Notes: a model not told the origin generated them from the sequence alone. 64,000 nt of DNA from Albibacillus kandeliae (GCF_003116585.1 NZ_QEHM01000002.1:86549-150548), one strand, 5' to 3'. Counted from the first letter of the stretch, positions 8,825 through 19,391 are shown. A program made the numbers and translations.

Positions 8825-9924
8825 TCTCTTACTCCCTTCAAAAGTAAGGCAACGTTTTGGTTTAACACGTCAGTTGAAAATCGTTCGAGGATTTTTTGCC
8901 CTCCAGCTTTGGCAAACTTCGCTGCAAGCTCTGGCTCTTGCAGTAAAAGAACAATTTTGCTGGCCAATTGTTCGGTTTCAGATGGATCAACCGCGAACCC
9001 ATCGATGCCGTCGCTAACAACCTCGGAGGAAGCTCCATGAATCGAGCAAATAACAGGAAGACGGTGACTCCAAGCCTCCAAATATACAATCCCGAAACCC
9101 TCTTTAGATGAAGGAAGCGCGAATAAAGTAGCCGTCTCATAAAGTTCAATTAACCTTTCTTGGTCCACGCTGCCAGTAAACTCCACACGATCAGAAAGCC
9201 CTACCTCTCTAACCAGTTCTTCCAATTCAGAACGTAGAATGCCATCTCCGACAATAACCAGTCGCGCAGATGAAGATGATGAAGGTAGCTTTGCCATTGC
9301 GCGTATTAGTTGATCGATATGTTTAGCTCTGTCATGAACGTCCATACGGCTCACGGCGAGAACAAAGGGCGGGTCAGCCGGATAATGATCAGCATCAATT
9401 CTTGGGTCGACCGTATTTGGAAAAATCATAAAAATGTTTTCCGGTAAACCATACTCACGCTGCATTATATTTGCCGTATAGGAACTAACCGCTGCGATAC
9501 AATCTAACTTCTTCATAAAGTATGGCTCGTAGAAACGTGCTTTACGGAAACCGGGGTCGTTCCAAACTTCAACCCCATGAGCCATCATAATGACCCGGAG
9601 TTTTGGGTGAAAAACCTTGGCGATCATCCCAAGCCACAACAGGTTTACATGCCCAATAATCAATATGTTAGACGAAAATGCCTTTCTAAGCGACTTATAA
9701 ATGTAAGCCGCCTTTCTCTGCTCGAAAACCGACACCACTCCAGACAAATCAGACGGAATATCCTTAGGTTCGTCCTGAGTGAAATGTGCGACCAAATTGT
9801 CCGATCCAACAATTTTAAAAAGAGCCCGCACTAAACGCTGGTTAAAACGTTGTATCCCTCCAATACGTCCATAGGTTTGAAGTCCGAGAAAAACGATTCT
9901 CGTATTCACGCGTGAGTTCGTCAT
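8821..9924 (-). CDS. Glycosyltransferase family 4, first gene of the minus-strand EPS operon
   Basis: A 367-residue GT-B transferase with YGRIGGIQRFNQRLVRA at the N-terminus and the EX7E motif in SKEGFGIVYLEAWSHR. The ATG at 9924 is chosen because a good ribosome-binding site (AAGGAAAG) lies just upstream. A longer in-frame start at 9984 adds 20 residues with no family similarity. As the promoter-proximal gene, it should be preceded by the operon promoter between 9925 and about 10100, but no clear -35/-10 pair was recognised there. The sequence upstream quickly runs into insertion-sequence debris. Confidence 0.86.
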   Translation of the reverse strand: MTNSRVNTRIVFLGLQTYGRIGGIQRFNQRLVRALFKIVGSDNLVAHFTQDEPKDIPSDLSGVVSVFEQRKAAYIYKSLRKAFSSNILIIGHVNLLWLGMIAKVFHPKLRVIMMAHGVEVWNDPGFRKARFYEPYFMKKLDCIAAVSSYTANIMQREYGLPENIFMIFPNTVDPRIDADHYPADPPFVLAVSRMDVHDRAKHIDQLIRAMAKLPSSSSSARLVIVGDGILRSELEELVREVGLSDRVEFTGSVDQERLIELYETATLFALPSSKEGFGIVYLEAWSHRLPVICSIHGASSEVVSDGIDGFAVDPSETEQLASKIVLLLQEPELAAKFAKAGGQKILERFSTDVLNQNVALLLKGVRE

Positions 9925-10120
9925 GTTCTTTCCTTCGGCAGCCTCACTCCCGTCCCACTGAAATATCTTGCCGCAAAGGTGCATATTGAAAAGACATTGA
10001 ACGAAGTACTCCAGAAGATTTTTCGAGCTGCGGCAAGAAAGGGAGTCCCTATAAATCCCAAATGCTTTTTGAACAGTACACGGGCAATCAAGTCATTTTA
10101 ATGAGGCTCGGGCGTAGTGT

Positions 10121-10230
10121 TCACGCGGCTGTTGTCAGTTTGATCGCAGGTGTTATCCTGCCGATAGACATGTTGGGCCGGTCGTTGTTGTAAGTCCAGA
10201 GCCATTTCGTGGCACAATGCTGCGCGACGG
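10121..10230 (-). pseudogene. IS3-family transposase orfB, C-terminal remnant
   Basis: Read on the minus strand, this fragment encodes about 36 residues ending at a stop (10121-10123) with the characteristic IS3-family OrfB tail ATKWLWTYNNDRPNM followed by a GRITPAIKL-type ending. No upstream part of the transposase is present. It is a truncated relic of an IS3 copy that is distinct from the plus-strand IS3 remnant a few hundred bases to the right. Confidence 0.75.
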
Positions 10231-10422
10231 ATAGATGAAGCCCACATAGAGCAGAATGGCTAATATTTAGCCCACTAGTACATCTACGTGAGCTTTAGGG
10301 ATGCCACTGTCAAAACGGAGCTCGTGAAGACTGTGCTGATCGCACGGTATGTTCTGGCCTCGCCCCACTGAAGTGTTCCCCCCTTTGTGGTAGTTTATCC
10401 CGTATCACGGAGGCCTACGCCG

Positions 10423-10922
10423 ATGGCAGGTAAACGAGAGAAGCCCGAAGACATCATAACGAAGCTGCGGCAGGTCGAAGCGCTGCAGAGCCAAGGTGCG
10501 AACATCGCGGACGCAGTTCAGCAGATCGGGGTTACGCAGCAGACCTAATACCGCTGGCAGCGTGAATATGGCGGGACAAGCCGCGATCAACTGAAGCGGT
10601 TTAAGGAGCTTGAGCAGGAGAATGCCTGGCTCCGGCGTGCCGTCTCGGTTCTGATACTGGACAAGTTCTTCCTCTCCGAGGAAGCACGGGGATACTACTG
10701 AGCCCGTCGCGTCACCGCGACTGTATCGACCACGTCCGCCAGGAACTCGGCGTTTGCGAGCGCCGAGCCTGCCGGGCGCTAGGTCAGTATCGATCTACGC
10801 AGCGCAAGGTTCCTGCGAACGGTCACGATGAAGAGCGCCTGACGGCGGATATCATCGAACTGGCATGTCTCTACGGCTACCGGCAGGTCACCGCCAGCAT
10901 CTCGTCGAGCATGTCTTTCTAG
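10423..10922 (+). pseudogene. IS3-family orfA/orfB remnant with internal stop and truncation
   Basis: OrfA starts at ATG 10423 (MAGKREKPEDIITKLRQVE) and runs to the usual overlap at 10699-10701. A TAA at 10546-10548 interrupts the conserved GVTQQT-YRW helix-turn-helix, so it cannot make full transposase. OrfB begins in the -1 frame near 10698 (CIDHVRQELGV, ERRACRALGQ) but breaks off after about 70 residues at 10920, where IS21 sequence begins on the other strand. The catalytic DDE core is absent. The element is dead by a point mutation and by truncation. Confidence 0.8.
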
Positions 10923-11213
10923 AACCCGATCTTCGGCAACGGCTGAATGGTTCGCTCATAGGTGAGCTCCGTCGCACCGGACCGGATCACCTTGCGCACC
11001 GTGTTCCGCCATATCCGCAGCTCCCGGCAGATCTGCTTGATCGACTTCCTGTCCTGAAAATGCCCCCGCCGGATCTTCGCTATCGTCTCCACGACTAACA
11101 TCCCACACTGTGCTCCCCGATGACCTCGGGAGCATAATGACCATCAGTGTAAGGGGGTCATTTTTGGGTGCCGATTACACCGCTACGGGGTCAATTTTGC
11201 ATGCCGTTTCACA
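10921..11213 (-). mobile_element. IS21-family terminal fragment with 5' end of istA
   Basis: The minus strand encodes a 60-residue start of an IstA transposase (11101 to 10921). It begins VETIAKIRRGHF and contains CRELRIWRNTVRKVIRSGATE and PLPKIG, the N-terminal DNA-binding region of IS21 transposases. To its right (about 11140-11213) are short repeated GGGGTCA-type motifs ending with a GCATGCCGTTTCACA terminus, as expected for an IS21 end. The rest of istA and all of istB are missing. The left break coincides with the break in the IS3 orfB remnant, which suggests that IS21 inserted into IS3 and was then mostly deleted. Confidence 0.75.
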
Positions 11214-11447
11214 GCCTCCCCCCCGAGTGCCCTGCGAACAACAACTCCAATTCCATCCTCAACGGGCTGGGCTTACCATACAAGAGGCTACCACGCGGTG
11301 CGAATTACCCCCATGCGTTGCTCCTTCAGGAAGGACCCTGGCGGCAGTGAGTGGTCGCGAAAGTATCGGCCCTAGCTAAAGCTGGTCTCGAAACCTGGCT
11401 CTCGGCTGGCGGTCTAGCTGGCGAGGTTGGCCCCACTAGCCTCGCCC
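11214..11447. other. Gene-free stretch between IS21 end and integrative-element module
   Basis: Nothing coding is supported here. Short open frames exist in several phases but none has a ribosome-binding site or recognisable domain. Local imperfect inverted repeats (GGCTGGCGGTCTAGCTGGCGAGG with CCTCGCC) occur near 11400-11447. It may be residual flank of the deleted insertion sequences. Confidence 0.4.
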
Positions 11448-11480
11448 AAAAAAGAAGAGCCAGGCGCTAGCCTGGCTCTT
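11448..11480 (-). terminator. Intrinsic terminator of the 160-residue-protein gene
   Basis: A perfect 10-bp stem (AAGAGCCAGG at 11455-11464 and CCTGGCTCTT at 11471-11480) with a 6-base loop is followed, in the minus-strand direction, by a run of six T residues. It lies about 45 bases beyond the stop codon of the minus-strand gene at 11525-12007. Confidence 0.85.
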
Positions 11481-11524
11481 GCAGCAATCAGTGAGGGGCT
11501 GCGTTTGAGTTCTCATGCGGCTTG

Positions 11525-12007
11525 TTAAAGTCGCTCAAGCTGGGTCAGTACAGCCGTACGATGCCGCTCGGCGTGGTGCAGAGCGGTTGGCGCAGGATGC
11601 CGCAATGGCAAGGTAGACAACGCACCCGAGAGATAAGCCAAGATCTCGCCTGCCTCCAGAAGACAGCGGCGCACTCCCTCAACCTCTTGAGGTGACCATT
11701 TCCGTTTTTTCCCGGCCGGTCGATGTCGCGGATGAACAGTCGGGACATCGATATCAAGGCCCTCTAAGAGCGCGGCCGGTCCTGGATAGTACAGGTCCTC
11801 TCCGGGTCCGAATTCGCACCGCTCCGCCTGATACAGGTTGTCGATCTCGCTTTGCACATGCATTAGCGCGTCCGAGTATGCGCACATCCTTTTTGTGATC
11901 GCAGATTTTATTGGGTACGCAGCATTTGTGGCGACCACCAATTTCACGCTCTTGCGCCGGGTACGTACAATTCGCGGTGCCAGTGCCGCGTGTTTGAGAT
12001 TCAGCAT
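11525..12007 (-). CDS. Hypothetical protein of the integrative element (160 aa)
   Basis: A 160-residue soluble protein with no domain I recognise. It is basic at the N-terminus (APRIVRTRRKSVKLV) and has a helical-looking middle (YSDALMHVQSEIDNLYQAERCEF) and a C-terminal half rich in Leu, Ala and His. The ATG at 12007 has a GGAG ribosome-binding site 9 bases upstream, and an intrinsic terminator follows, so the gene is likely real. It is the most promoter-distal gene of the integrase-bearing module on the minus strand, preceded by about 500 bases that contain one copy of a paired regulatory repeat. Confidence 0.55.
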   Translation of the reverse strand: MLNLKHAALAPRIVRTRRKSVKLVVATNAAYPIKSAITKRMCAYSDALMHVQSEIDNLYQAERCEFGPGEDLYYPGPAALLEGLDIDVPTVHPRHRPAGKKRKWSPQEVEGVRRCLLEAGEILAYLSGALSTLPLRHPAPTALHHAERHRTAVLTQLERL

Positions 12008-12523
12008 TTATAGTCTCCAAAACAATGCCCGCCGGTGTCCCGCATTTTGGTAAACAACCGGGCAAGGCGGTTACAGTTTTCAGTTGAGAAATGGCCAAGC
12101 ACTCATTGCTCAGGCCATCGATTTGGTTTGCGGGGCTGTATCCAGCTCCCACTAGACTTGGCCTACCGGCATTTCGAGGAGCAGCTTTACCATCGGGTGT
12201 TCAGTGAGAGGTCCATCACCCCTGACTGTCCCGACCATGCGTCAACTTCACGCCAGTTCCGCCAATGATGTTTTTCAGGGGTTTGAATGTCCTCACATGT
12301 TCGTTTCGATGAGACCTTTGTCCCCCAACGACGCAGGATCACTCTATCCTTGTGATCCAAATATCGGCGTCGAACGTCGGCCCATCGGGCTAAACAATCA
12401 CTCGTTGTCGCTGAAGCCCTAAACCCGGCCTATGCCCTTTTTAGACGCGTCACATCTTGGAGAGTTTGAGAGGGGTGAAAATATCTGTGAGCGCGCTCCA
12501 GTAGCGCGCTCACACCAGCGCTT
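12008..12523. other. Long intergenic stretch with one copy of a regulatory repeat
   Basis: No protein gene is supported on either strand. The notable content is the repeat copy at 12291-12369, whose palindrome and ribosome-binding-site-like GAGGACA match the region in front of the AlpA-like gene. Downstream of this copy (minus strand) a short frame reading PLKNIIGGTGVKLTHGRD runs to a stop, with no start codon at the matching position. This may be a decayed gene start or an unrecognised small peptide. Confidence 0.4.
12291..12369 (-). repeat. 79-bp imperfect direct repeat, copy 1 (palindrome GGATCA-N11-TGATCC)
   Basis: This segment aligns without gaps to 14679-14757 over about 79 bases. Both copies share the dyad GGATCA-N11-TGATCC (here 12336-12358), the block TTTCGATGAGA and the minus-strand motif GAGGACA. 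In the other copy that motif serves as the ribosome-binding site of the AlpA-like gene, so this copy looks like a duplicated promoter/operator. Confidence 0.75.
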
Positions 12524-12799
12524 TCAGCTAAAACAAGCGCGATACGCCAGGAACTCGGCATACGATCGCGACAAGCCACCATCAAACTCCATGATCGCAG
12601 CTCGCTCTTCAAAACTGTCGTCTCGGAAAGAAGGTCGCCTTTTGGTACACCTTCCTACTTGCGACATCTGCGACTTTTGCGACAAGGCCGAGCGAACAGC
12701 ACTCTTTGGAGGCGACTCTTGTGATCTTGGATCATCCGCCGCAAAAATCTCAATCGCATTGTCGAAGCAGGCGCGAACGGGATCGAAAGATCGTTCCAT
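12524..12799 (-). CDS. Small hypothetical protein of the integrative element (91 aa)
   Basis: A 91-residue protein whose ATG (12799) shares one base with the stop codon of the DUF3987 gene, so the two are translationally coupled. The C-terminal part (FEERAAIMEFDGGLSRSYAEFLA) has the look of a short helical motif seen in proteins encoded next to DUF3987/primase-like genes in proteobacterial mobile elements. The middle contains a Ser/Gln-rich, low-complexity stretch. The role is unknown; a contribution to replication or conjugal functions is possible only by association. Confidence 0.6.
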   Translation of the reverse strand: MERSFDPVRACFDNAIEIFAADDPRSQESPPKSAVRSALSQKSQMSQVGRCTKRRPSFRDDSFEERAAIMEFDGGLSRSYAEFLAYRACFS

Positions 12800-14319
12800 C
12801 AGCGGCCACTGCCTTCTCGTTCAATGCGCCAGAACGTCTTACTATTGGCGCCATCGATACGTGCCTGCCCAACTCCACGGATCAACCACCCGTGGGCTTC
12901 GAGCACCTGAATGCAGCGCGTAAGAGTGTTGCCATCACGTAGGTGCCCGGGCCCTTTGCGCATCATTGCACGCTTATCAATATGATCCTCGGCCCACGTG
13001 TCCCGAAGCCAAATGCGGATAGCTTCAGCATCACAAAGGCTCTGATCCGGACGGCCGGTCTCACTGATCCGCACCATCTCACGAAGGTACCACTCCATGA
13101 TAGCGATCCCATTCGCCATTACTGGACCTGTAACTTCCGGAGCATTCGTGTCGGAAAAAAGTGATAGGATGCCAGCGAGCCTCGCGGCCATCTCCGGTGC
13201 TTTTGCGGCAAAGCCAGTGACATACTCAAACGCACCGCTCTTTCCAGACGCCAGCTCAACCCGATTGTAAAAGGCCTCGAGCTTTGCACGCGCATCTTCA
13301 GCCAGCGGCAAAACTCGCGGTGCAAGTTCAGCTCGGGTGCCATCAAAGAGTGGGAGCTCCACTCGCAACAGCTCAGCAACGCGATCATGGAACTTCTGAA
13401 GGCAGACTTGGGCAAGCTCCTTCATGGCCAGATATGCGGGGTCCTTCTTGATGACCCTAGTTCCAATCTTGCTGCTGGGCCACGCCACCAAGACCCGCGA
13501 GAGCAAGCCTTGGTCCTTCAATGTAGGATCGCCGATAACTTGCTGAGCAACGCCCGGTTGGATCATCAAGTGCAATGAAACGCGCTTTCCGCTTAGCCAG
13601 ACCGGCTCTGCGGATGCCCGAGTCCGGCTCAAAGGAGCGCCATCCCAGAGCTTAGAGAAGCCGGCCGCTGTCTTGAGCGCATTTTCCCGCTTCATGCTGT
13701 GGCCACCGAAAAATTGCCCCCCTTCATCTGTCATAACAGCGACTGAAGGTCGTCCACTTTCGAGCTGACGAAACAAGCCTTCCAGAGTTGGATCGCTGAT
13801 ACGGATCGCAGGAAACAGGGGGGCTTCAGGCGGTTGATCCCCAAACTCGTCCCCAAAATCATCATCGATGACTTCAAAGTCGCCTGAACTCGCCCGACGG
13901 CGCCTTTTCTGGTGGTCGAGCCTGGCAACCTCGTACTCGCGCTTTTGACGAAGATAGTGGCGGACCTTCTCCTGATCATACTTGTCGATCATGGCCGTGG
14001 CGAGTGAATCGCATGCCGACTTTCTCTCACCGGACTGTGCGACAGTCAGGAAAAAGCCGCTCAATGGTACATAGCCTTGTAGCGTCTCGACATTGGCGTG
14101 GGCTTGAGTTGCAACGCTCGCGACTGTCAGCGCGCTTTGCATGGCGATCTCAGAGGGAGCCCCTGTCAGGATTGCGATCCCTTGGACACCATTTGCCAAT
14201 GGCCCAAGCGCATCAAGCGGGATCGGTTCTGGGTCTTTCAACGCCCCAAATAGCGGTGTCGGTTCTGGAGGAGATGCATGGGCATGCCCCTCCCATTTGC
14301 TAGACTTAGAAGTCAGCAT
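12799..14319 (-). CDS. DUF3987 (YfjI-like) mobile-element protein
   Basis: A 506-residue protein of the DUF3987 family, common in integrative elements and prophage-like islands and often found with primase or RepA-like genes. It shows the typical early segment AILTGAPSEIAMQSALTVASVATQAHANVE, a GERKS motif near residue 97, a basic/acidic insertion (KRRRRASSGDFEVIDDDFGD) and the family signature VMTDEGGQFFGGHSM. The C-terminal ~70 residues (IDKRAMMRKGPGHLRDGNTLTRCIQVLEAHGWL) form a winged-helix-like region. Biochemical function is not established for the family. It lies downstream of the AlpA-like gene and upstream of the coupled 91-residue gene. Confidence 0.8.
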   Translation of the reverse strand: MLTSKSSKWEGHAHASPPEPTPLFGALKDPEPIPLDALGPLANGVQGIAILTGAPSEIAMQSALTVASVATQAHANVETLQGYVPLSGFFLTVAQSGERKSACDSLATAMIDKYDQEKVRHYLRQKREYEVARLDHQKRRRRASSGDFEVIDDDFGDEFGDQPPEAPLFPAIRISDPTLEGLFRQLESGRPSVAVMTDEGGQFFGGHSMKRENALKTAAGFSKLWDGAPLSRTRASAEPVWLSGKRVSLHLMIQPGVAQQVIGDPTLKDQGLLSRVLVAWPSSKIGTRVIKKDPAYLAMKELAQVCLQKFHDRVAELLRVELPLFDGTRAELAPRVLPLAEDARAKLEAFYNRVELASGKSGAFEYVTGFAAKAPEMAARLAGILSLFSDTNAPEVTGPVMANGIAIMEWYLREMVRISETGRPDQSLCDAEAIRIWLRDTWAEDHIDKRAMMRKGPGHLRDGNTLTRCIQVLEAHGWLIRGVGQARIDGANSKTFWRIEREGSGR

Positions 14320-14476
14320 TACTTTACTCCAAATTTTGTTATTTCGAGCCTCAGTTGGCTCCAGAGATGAGCGGCGTCACCAAGCCTCGAGCACTCGTCC
14401 CGGCCAGCGCTATCGCGCCGTTGATGTCATGCTGAACCGGAAACGGGGCCAATCCGGCGACTTGCCCAACCGCTAG

Positions 14477-14674
14477 CTACCTATGTGCGCGTGGTTGGAT
14501 TTGCTCTTGGGCCAACAGCCAGGCTTCAATCGCAGCTGGCCGGTAATAAACCTTGCGCCCCACCTTGATGAATGGCGGGCCTGCCCTCACTGCCCGTTCA
14601 CGTTGAACGGACCTGAGAGATAGCCCGCGCTGCTCCGCATAGTCTGCTTCAGTGATAAGATCTTGAAAGGTCAT
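14477..14674 (-). CDS. AlpA-like/excisionase-type HTH DNA-binding protein
   Basis: A 65-residue MerR/AlpA-like helix-turn-helix protein: LITEADYAEQRGLSLRSVQRE forms the helix-turn-helix and PPFIKVGRKVYYRPAAIEAWL the wing seen in AlpA regulators and excisionases. These proteins typically control excision of integrative elements or activate their integrase. The ATG at 14674 is preferred over one at 14686 because GAGGACA lies 7 bases upstream. The promoter region is the conserved repeat at 14679-14757. Neighbouring genes are the integrase module upstream and DUF3987 downstream. Confidence 0.78.
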   Translation of the reverse strand: MTFQDLITEADYAEQRGLSLRSVQRERAVRAGPPFIKVGRKVYYRPAAIEAWLLAQEQIQPRAHR

Positions 14675-14678
14675 AAGT

Positions 14679-14757
14679 GTCCTCATCTGACGGTTTCGAT
14701 GAGAGCTTTGTCCTCTATGACCTTTGGATCACTCTATGCCGATGATCCAACTTTCGT
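14679..14757 (-). repeat. 79-bp imperfect direct repeat, copy 2, promoter/operator of the AlpA-like gene
   Basis: This matches 12291-12369. It holds the palindrome GGATCA-N11-TGATCC (14726-14748) and ends with the GAGGACA ribosome-binding site of the AlpA-like gene. The palindrome overlaps the last codons of the upstream 228-residue gene. Its position fits an operator for a dimeric DNA-binding protein, perhaps the AlpA-like protein itself. Confidence 0.75.
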
Positions 14758-15420
14758 CTTCGGGTTTTCTAAATTTCGCTTCACCGTTATCGGCTTTACA
14801 CCAAACTCATCAGCAATTTTACTCACAATATAGGTCCACGTACGTGTCGGCCGTTCGGCATGTAGTTGATTAGCTTTCAACTGAGCAGCCTCGCCATGCT
14901 TAACAGCAAAACTCTTTTTGGTATTCATCTTGCGGCCCTCTGCACCCTGAAAAGACCGTTGTTGTCCAGACAGCGCGAGCTTTTCCCAACGTTTGCCAGT
15001 CTTTGGGTCTCGCCGATTCAGTGCTTCGAAACGCCCTTCAAGTCGTCCAAGTGAAACCGCGCAAACCGCGAATTCCTGCATCGAAAGCCGAGCGCCACTT
15101 TCTTTCACTTGCTCTCCAAAAATCTTAACTCGGCGAAATTCGAACAACCAACTTGCCAAGAAGAAGGCAAGCGAATCCTCCCCATCAGCCGCATAGAGAT
15201 CAAGGCGGAGGTAGTGATCCGCGGGGTCTGGAAAACCCTGGGCCAAGAGCCACTCGCGCGCATCTCGGGCGAACTTCTCCCAAACCTCGATTTGCGGTTT
15301 GAACTGCATGAAAGCGTCCTGGGACAGACCGATGTCTTCTTCAGGTCCCGTGTCAGTCAGATCGAAAACCTTTCTCAATCGAGCAGATGTCCCCTGCCCG
15401 ATCTCGATTGTCTTAGGCAT
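14734..15420 (-). CDS. Hypothetical protein of the integrative element (228 aa)
   Basis: A 228-residue protein not assigned to a family. The N-terminal third is acidic and helical, the middle carries LDLYAADGEDSLAFFLASWLFEFRRV, and the C-terminal third (TWTYIVSKIADEFGVKPITVKRNLENPK) resembles a helix-turn-helix, so DNA binding is plausible. Its ATG overlaps the integrase 3' end by 8 bases, so it is probably co-transcribed with the integrase. Its last codons overlap the operator palindrome in front of the AlpA-like gene. Confidence 0.7.
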   Translation of the reverse strand: MPKTIEIGQGTSARLRKVFDLTDTGPEEDIGLSQDAFMQFKPQIEVWEKFARDAREWLLAQGFPDPADHYLRLDLYAADGEDSLAFFLASWLFEFRRVKIFGEQVKESGARLSMQEFAVCAVSLGRLEGRFEALNRRDPKTGKRWEKLALSGQQRSFQGAEGRKMNTKKSFAVKHGEAAQLKANQLHAERPTRTWTYIVSKIADEFGVKPITVKRNLENPKTKVGSSA

Positions 15421-16720
15421 GCTGATTGCCCTCCCTCAGTTGAATAATGTTGTTGTCGCGTTGCGCCGGCGGACGATCCCAAACCGTATCGAGCAGCCGT
15501 GCTTCCCAGCGTGTCAGCGCCTCTGCACATTCCTCCTCGAAGGCATATTGGTCGTAGACGGCCACGATACCCGTCTTCACATGACCGATGGCCAGTTCTG
15601 CGATATCGGGCCGAACCTTGCAGGCTGACAACCCTGTCCGCATCGTGCGGCGCAGATCGTGTGGCGTCCAACGCCCCCACGGCGCGACATGTTTCGTGGC
15701 AAAATCTGTGTGGTGCCGCGAGACCGCACGACAGAGTCCTGCGGTGGTGACCGGCGCCCCTGGACTTGCTTCAAAATAGTATCCGTCCCAGGAGCGCTTA
15801 CGACGCTTCTGAAGACGCGACAGCTCCTCTTTCGCCGCATCGAGAATTTCGCACGCGGTGTCCGTCAAATAAACTCTATGGTCTGACTGGGTCTTTCCTC
15901 GCCGCACTTGAGGAATGGTCCAGGTCCGCCCTGAAATCTCCTCGCTCGCAAGGCCCGCCACCTCTCCCGGCCTCTGCCCTGTTACGAGGACGAACTTCAA
16001 CGCCAGGGCCGTCAACCGGTGCAGACCGCAGGACTCCGCATTGAGCCAGAACCCGCGGATTTCATCCCCATCCAGAATACGTGCCCGCGCCACGGATTTC
16101 AGTGGATCACGCTTCCCCCTCACCTTGATAGACGAAGGCTTCAAGCCCGCGAGAGGATTGGCCGGAATGTAGTCGCGGTCCGTGGCATAGTCGAACAACC
16201 GGCGCGCATAGATGAGAATCTGGGCGGCCGAGCGTGGCGCCGTCACCGCTTTACGCTCGACCAGCTCAATCACGTCCCGCCGTCGCACGTCACTGACTTT
16301 CAGGCGGCCGATCGCCGGTATGATGTCATTATGAACAAAGCCGCGGATCGCCTTCTCACTTTTGAGACCAGAGGCGTGCATTTCGAGCCAGTCTTTCGCG
16401 ATCCCCTCGACCAATGGCTCCTCCCGGCGTTTGCGGTCCGCCTCGAGAGGATCATCTCCAGCTACGATCTTGAGCATCAGCTCTCGCGCCTCCTGGCGCG
16501 CGGCCTCCAAGGTCCAGGTAGGCCAATCGCCAATCGTCTTGCGACGGCGGCGTCCATTCATGCTGTAAGTCAACACGAAAGCCTTGCCACCTGCCGCGGT
16601 CAACCGCAGGCCGAACCCACGCGGTGCATCGCGATGCTCATCGAAGACAAACCGCTGTCCTGACGCAGGCGGTTGAGCCTTCGCAATTGTTCCGCTGCGC
16701 CCATCTGTGAGCGTTGCCAT
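15413..16720 (-). CDS. Tyrosine recombinase (P4-type integrase) of a tRNA-Asn-targeting element
   Basis: A 435-residue site-specific recombinase. The N-terminal DUF4102-like arm-binding region (RGFGLRLTAAGGKAFVLTYSMNGRRR) is followed by a SAM-like core-binding domain and the catalytic domain. Visible active-site residues are Arg250 (TGQRPGEV), His354 and Arg357 (PHDLRRT), His380 (IGHVKTG) and the nucleophile Tyr389 (VAVYDQY). Length and order are complete, so it is probably functional. It reads away from a 3' tRNA-Asn fragment about 290 bases upstream, the expected arrangement for an integrase next to its attachment site. Confidence 0.92.
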   Translation of the reverse strand: MATLTDGRSGTIAKAQPPASGQRFVFDEHRDAPRGFGLRLTAAGGKAFVLTYSMNGRRRRKTIGDWPTWTLEAARQEARELMLKIVAGDDPLEADRKRREEPLVEGIAKDWLEMHASGLKSEKAIRGFVHNDIIPAIGRLKVSDVRRRDVIELVERKAVTAPRSAAQILIYARRLFDYATDRDYIPANPLAGLKPSSIKVRGKRDPLKSVARARILDGDEIRGFWLNAESCGLHRLTALALKFVLVTGQRPGEVAGLASEEISGRTWTIPQVRRGKTQSDHRVYLTDTACEILDAAKEELSRLQKRRKRSWDGYYFEASPGAPVTTAGLCRAVSRHHTDFATKHVAPWGRWTPHDLRRTMRTGLSACKVRPDIAELAIGHVKTGIVAVYDQYAFEEECAEALTRWEARLLDTVWDRPPAQRDNNIIQLREGNQHA

Positions 16721-17006
16721 CCGTGCAATCCTCCTCGTCTCCCGTAGGGCATAGCCTCTCCATTGGCTGATGCTTGAAGCATCACACCTACCGAGGAATC
16801 CTCGTCGAGATTGGTTATGTTGCGAATGGCCCGAGCGCCGGATTTGTCACCGGATTTGTCACCACTTGTAACAGACGCTCGTGACGGCCAATGTCCATGA
16901 ATGACTTTATAATCGCACCACATGTCACTGTAAACACTTTATTTTTTTCACATTTTAATGTGACGATTAATATGATCAAACACTTACAAAATGGCCAATT
17001 TTGAGC

Positions 17007-17051
17007 CTGTTAATCAATTGGTCGTAGGTTCGATCCCTACCGCCGGAGCCA
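17007..17051 (+). other. Attachment site: 3' fragment of tRNA-Asn(GTT)
   Basis: The 45 bases reproduce the 3' half of a tRNA-Asn: GTT anticodon with the 3' side of the anticodon stem (CTGTTAATCAATTGG), the T-arm with GGTTCGATCCC, and an acceptor strand ending in CCA. The sequence to the left (ATTTTGAGC) does not continue into a D-arm, so this is a fragment, not a gene. It marks the integrase-proximal end of the island; the intact tRNA should lie at the other end, beyond the left edge. Confidence 0.82.
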
Positions 17052-17222
17052 AATCCTCCCAGAGAGCACTTGGCACACCCGTTCCACCCGCGATGACGCG
17101 GGGGGGGCCGTGGGGCGGGTTGGTGCCATAATTCCCCGGCTCGGGCCAGTATTCTCCCTTTCACCCCGCACGCGCTTGGCCTACAAGCGGCGCGACATGT
17201 TTACCCGGGGAAATAGACGCAG

Positions 17223-19382
<2,160 letters not shown>

Positions 19383-19391
19383 GACAACGGT

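Noticed and set aside
10423..11213. Functional insertion sequence
   Set aside because: The IS3 orfA has an internal stop, orfB is truncated before the DDE core, and IS21 lacks most of istA and all of istB.
16976..17164. Complete tRNA-Asn next to the integrase
   Set aside because: Only the 3' 45 bases are present; no D-arm or 5' acceptor strand (TCCGGCG) is found to the left, so it is an attachment-site fragment.
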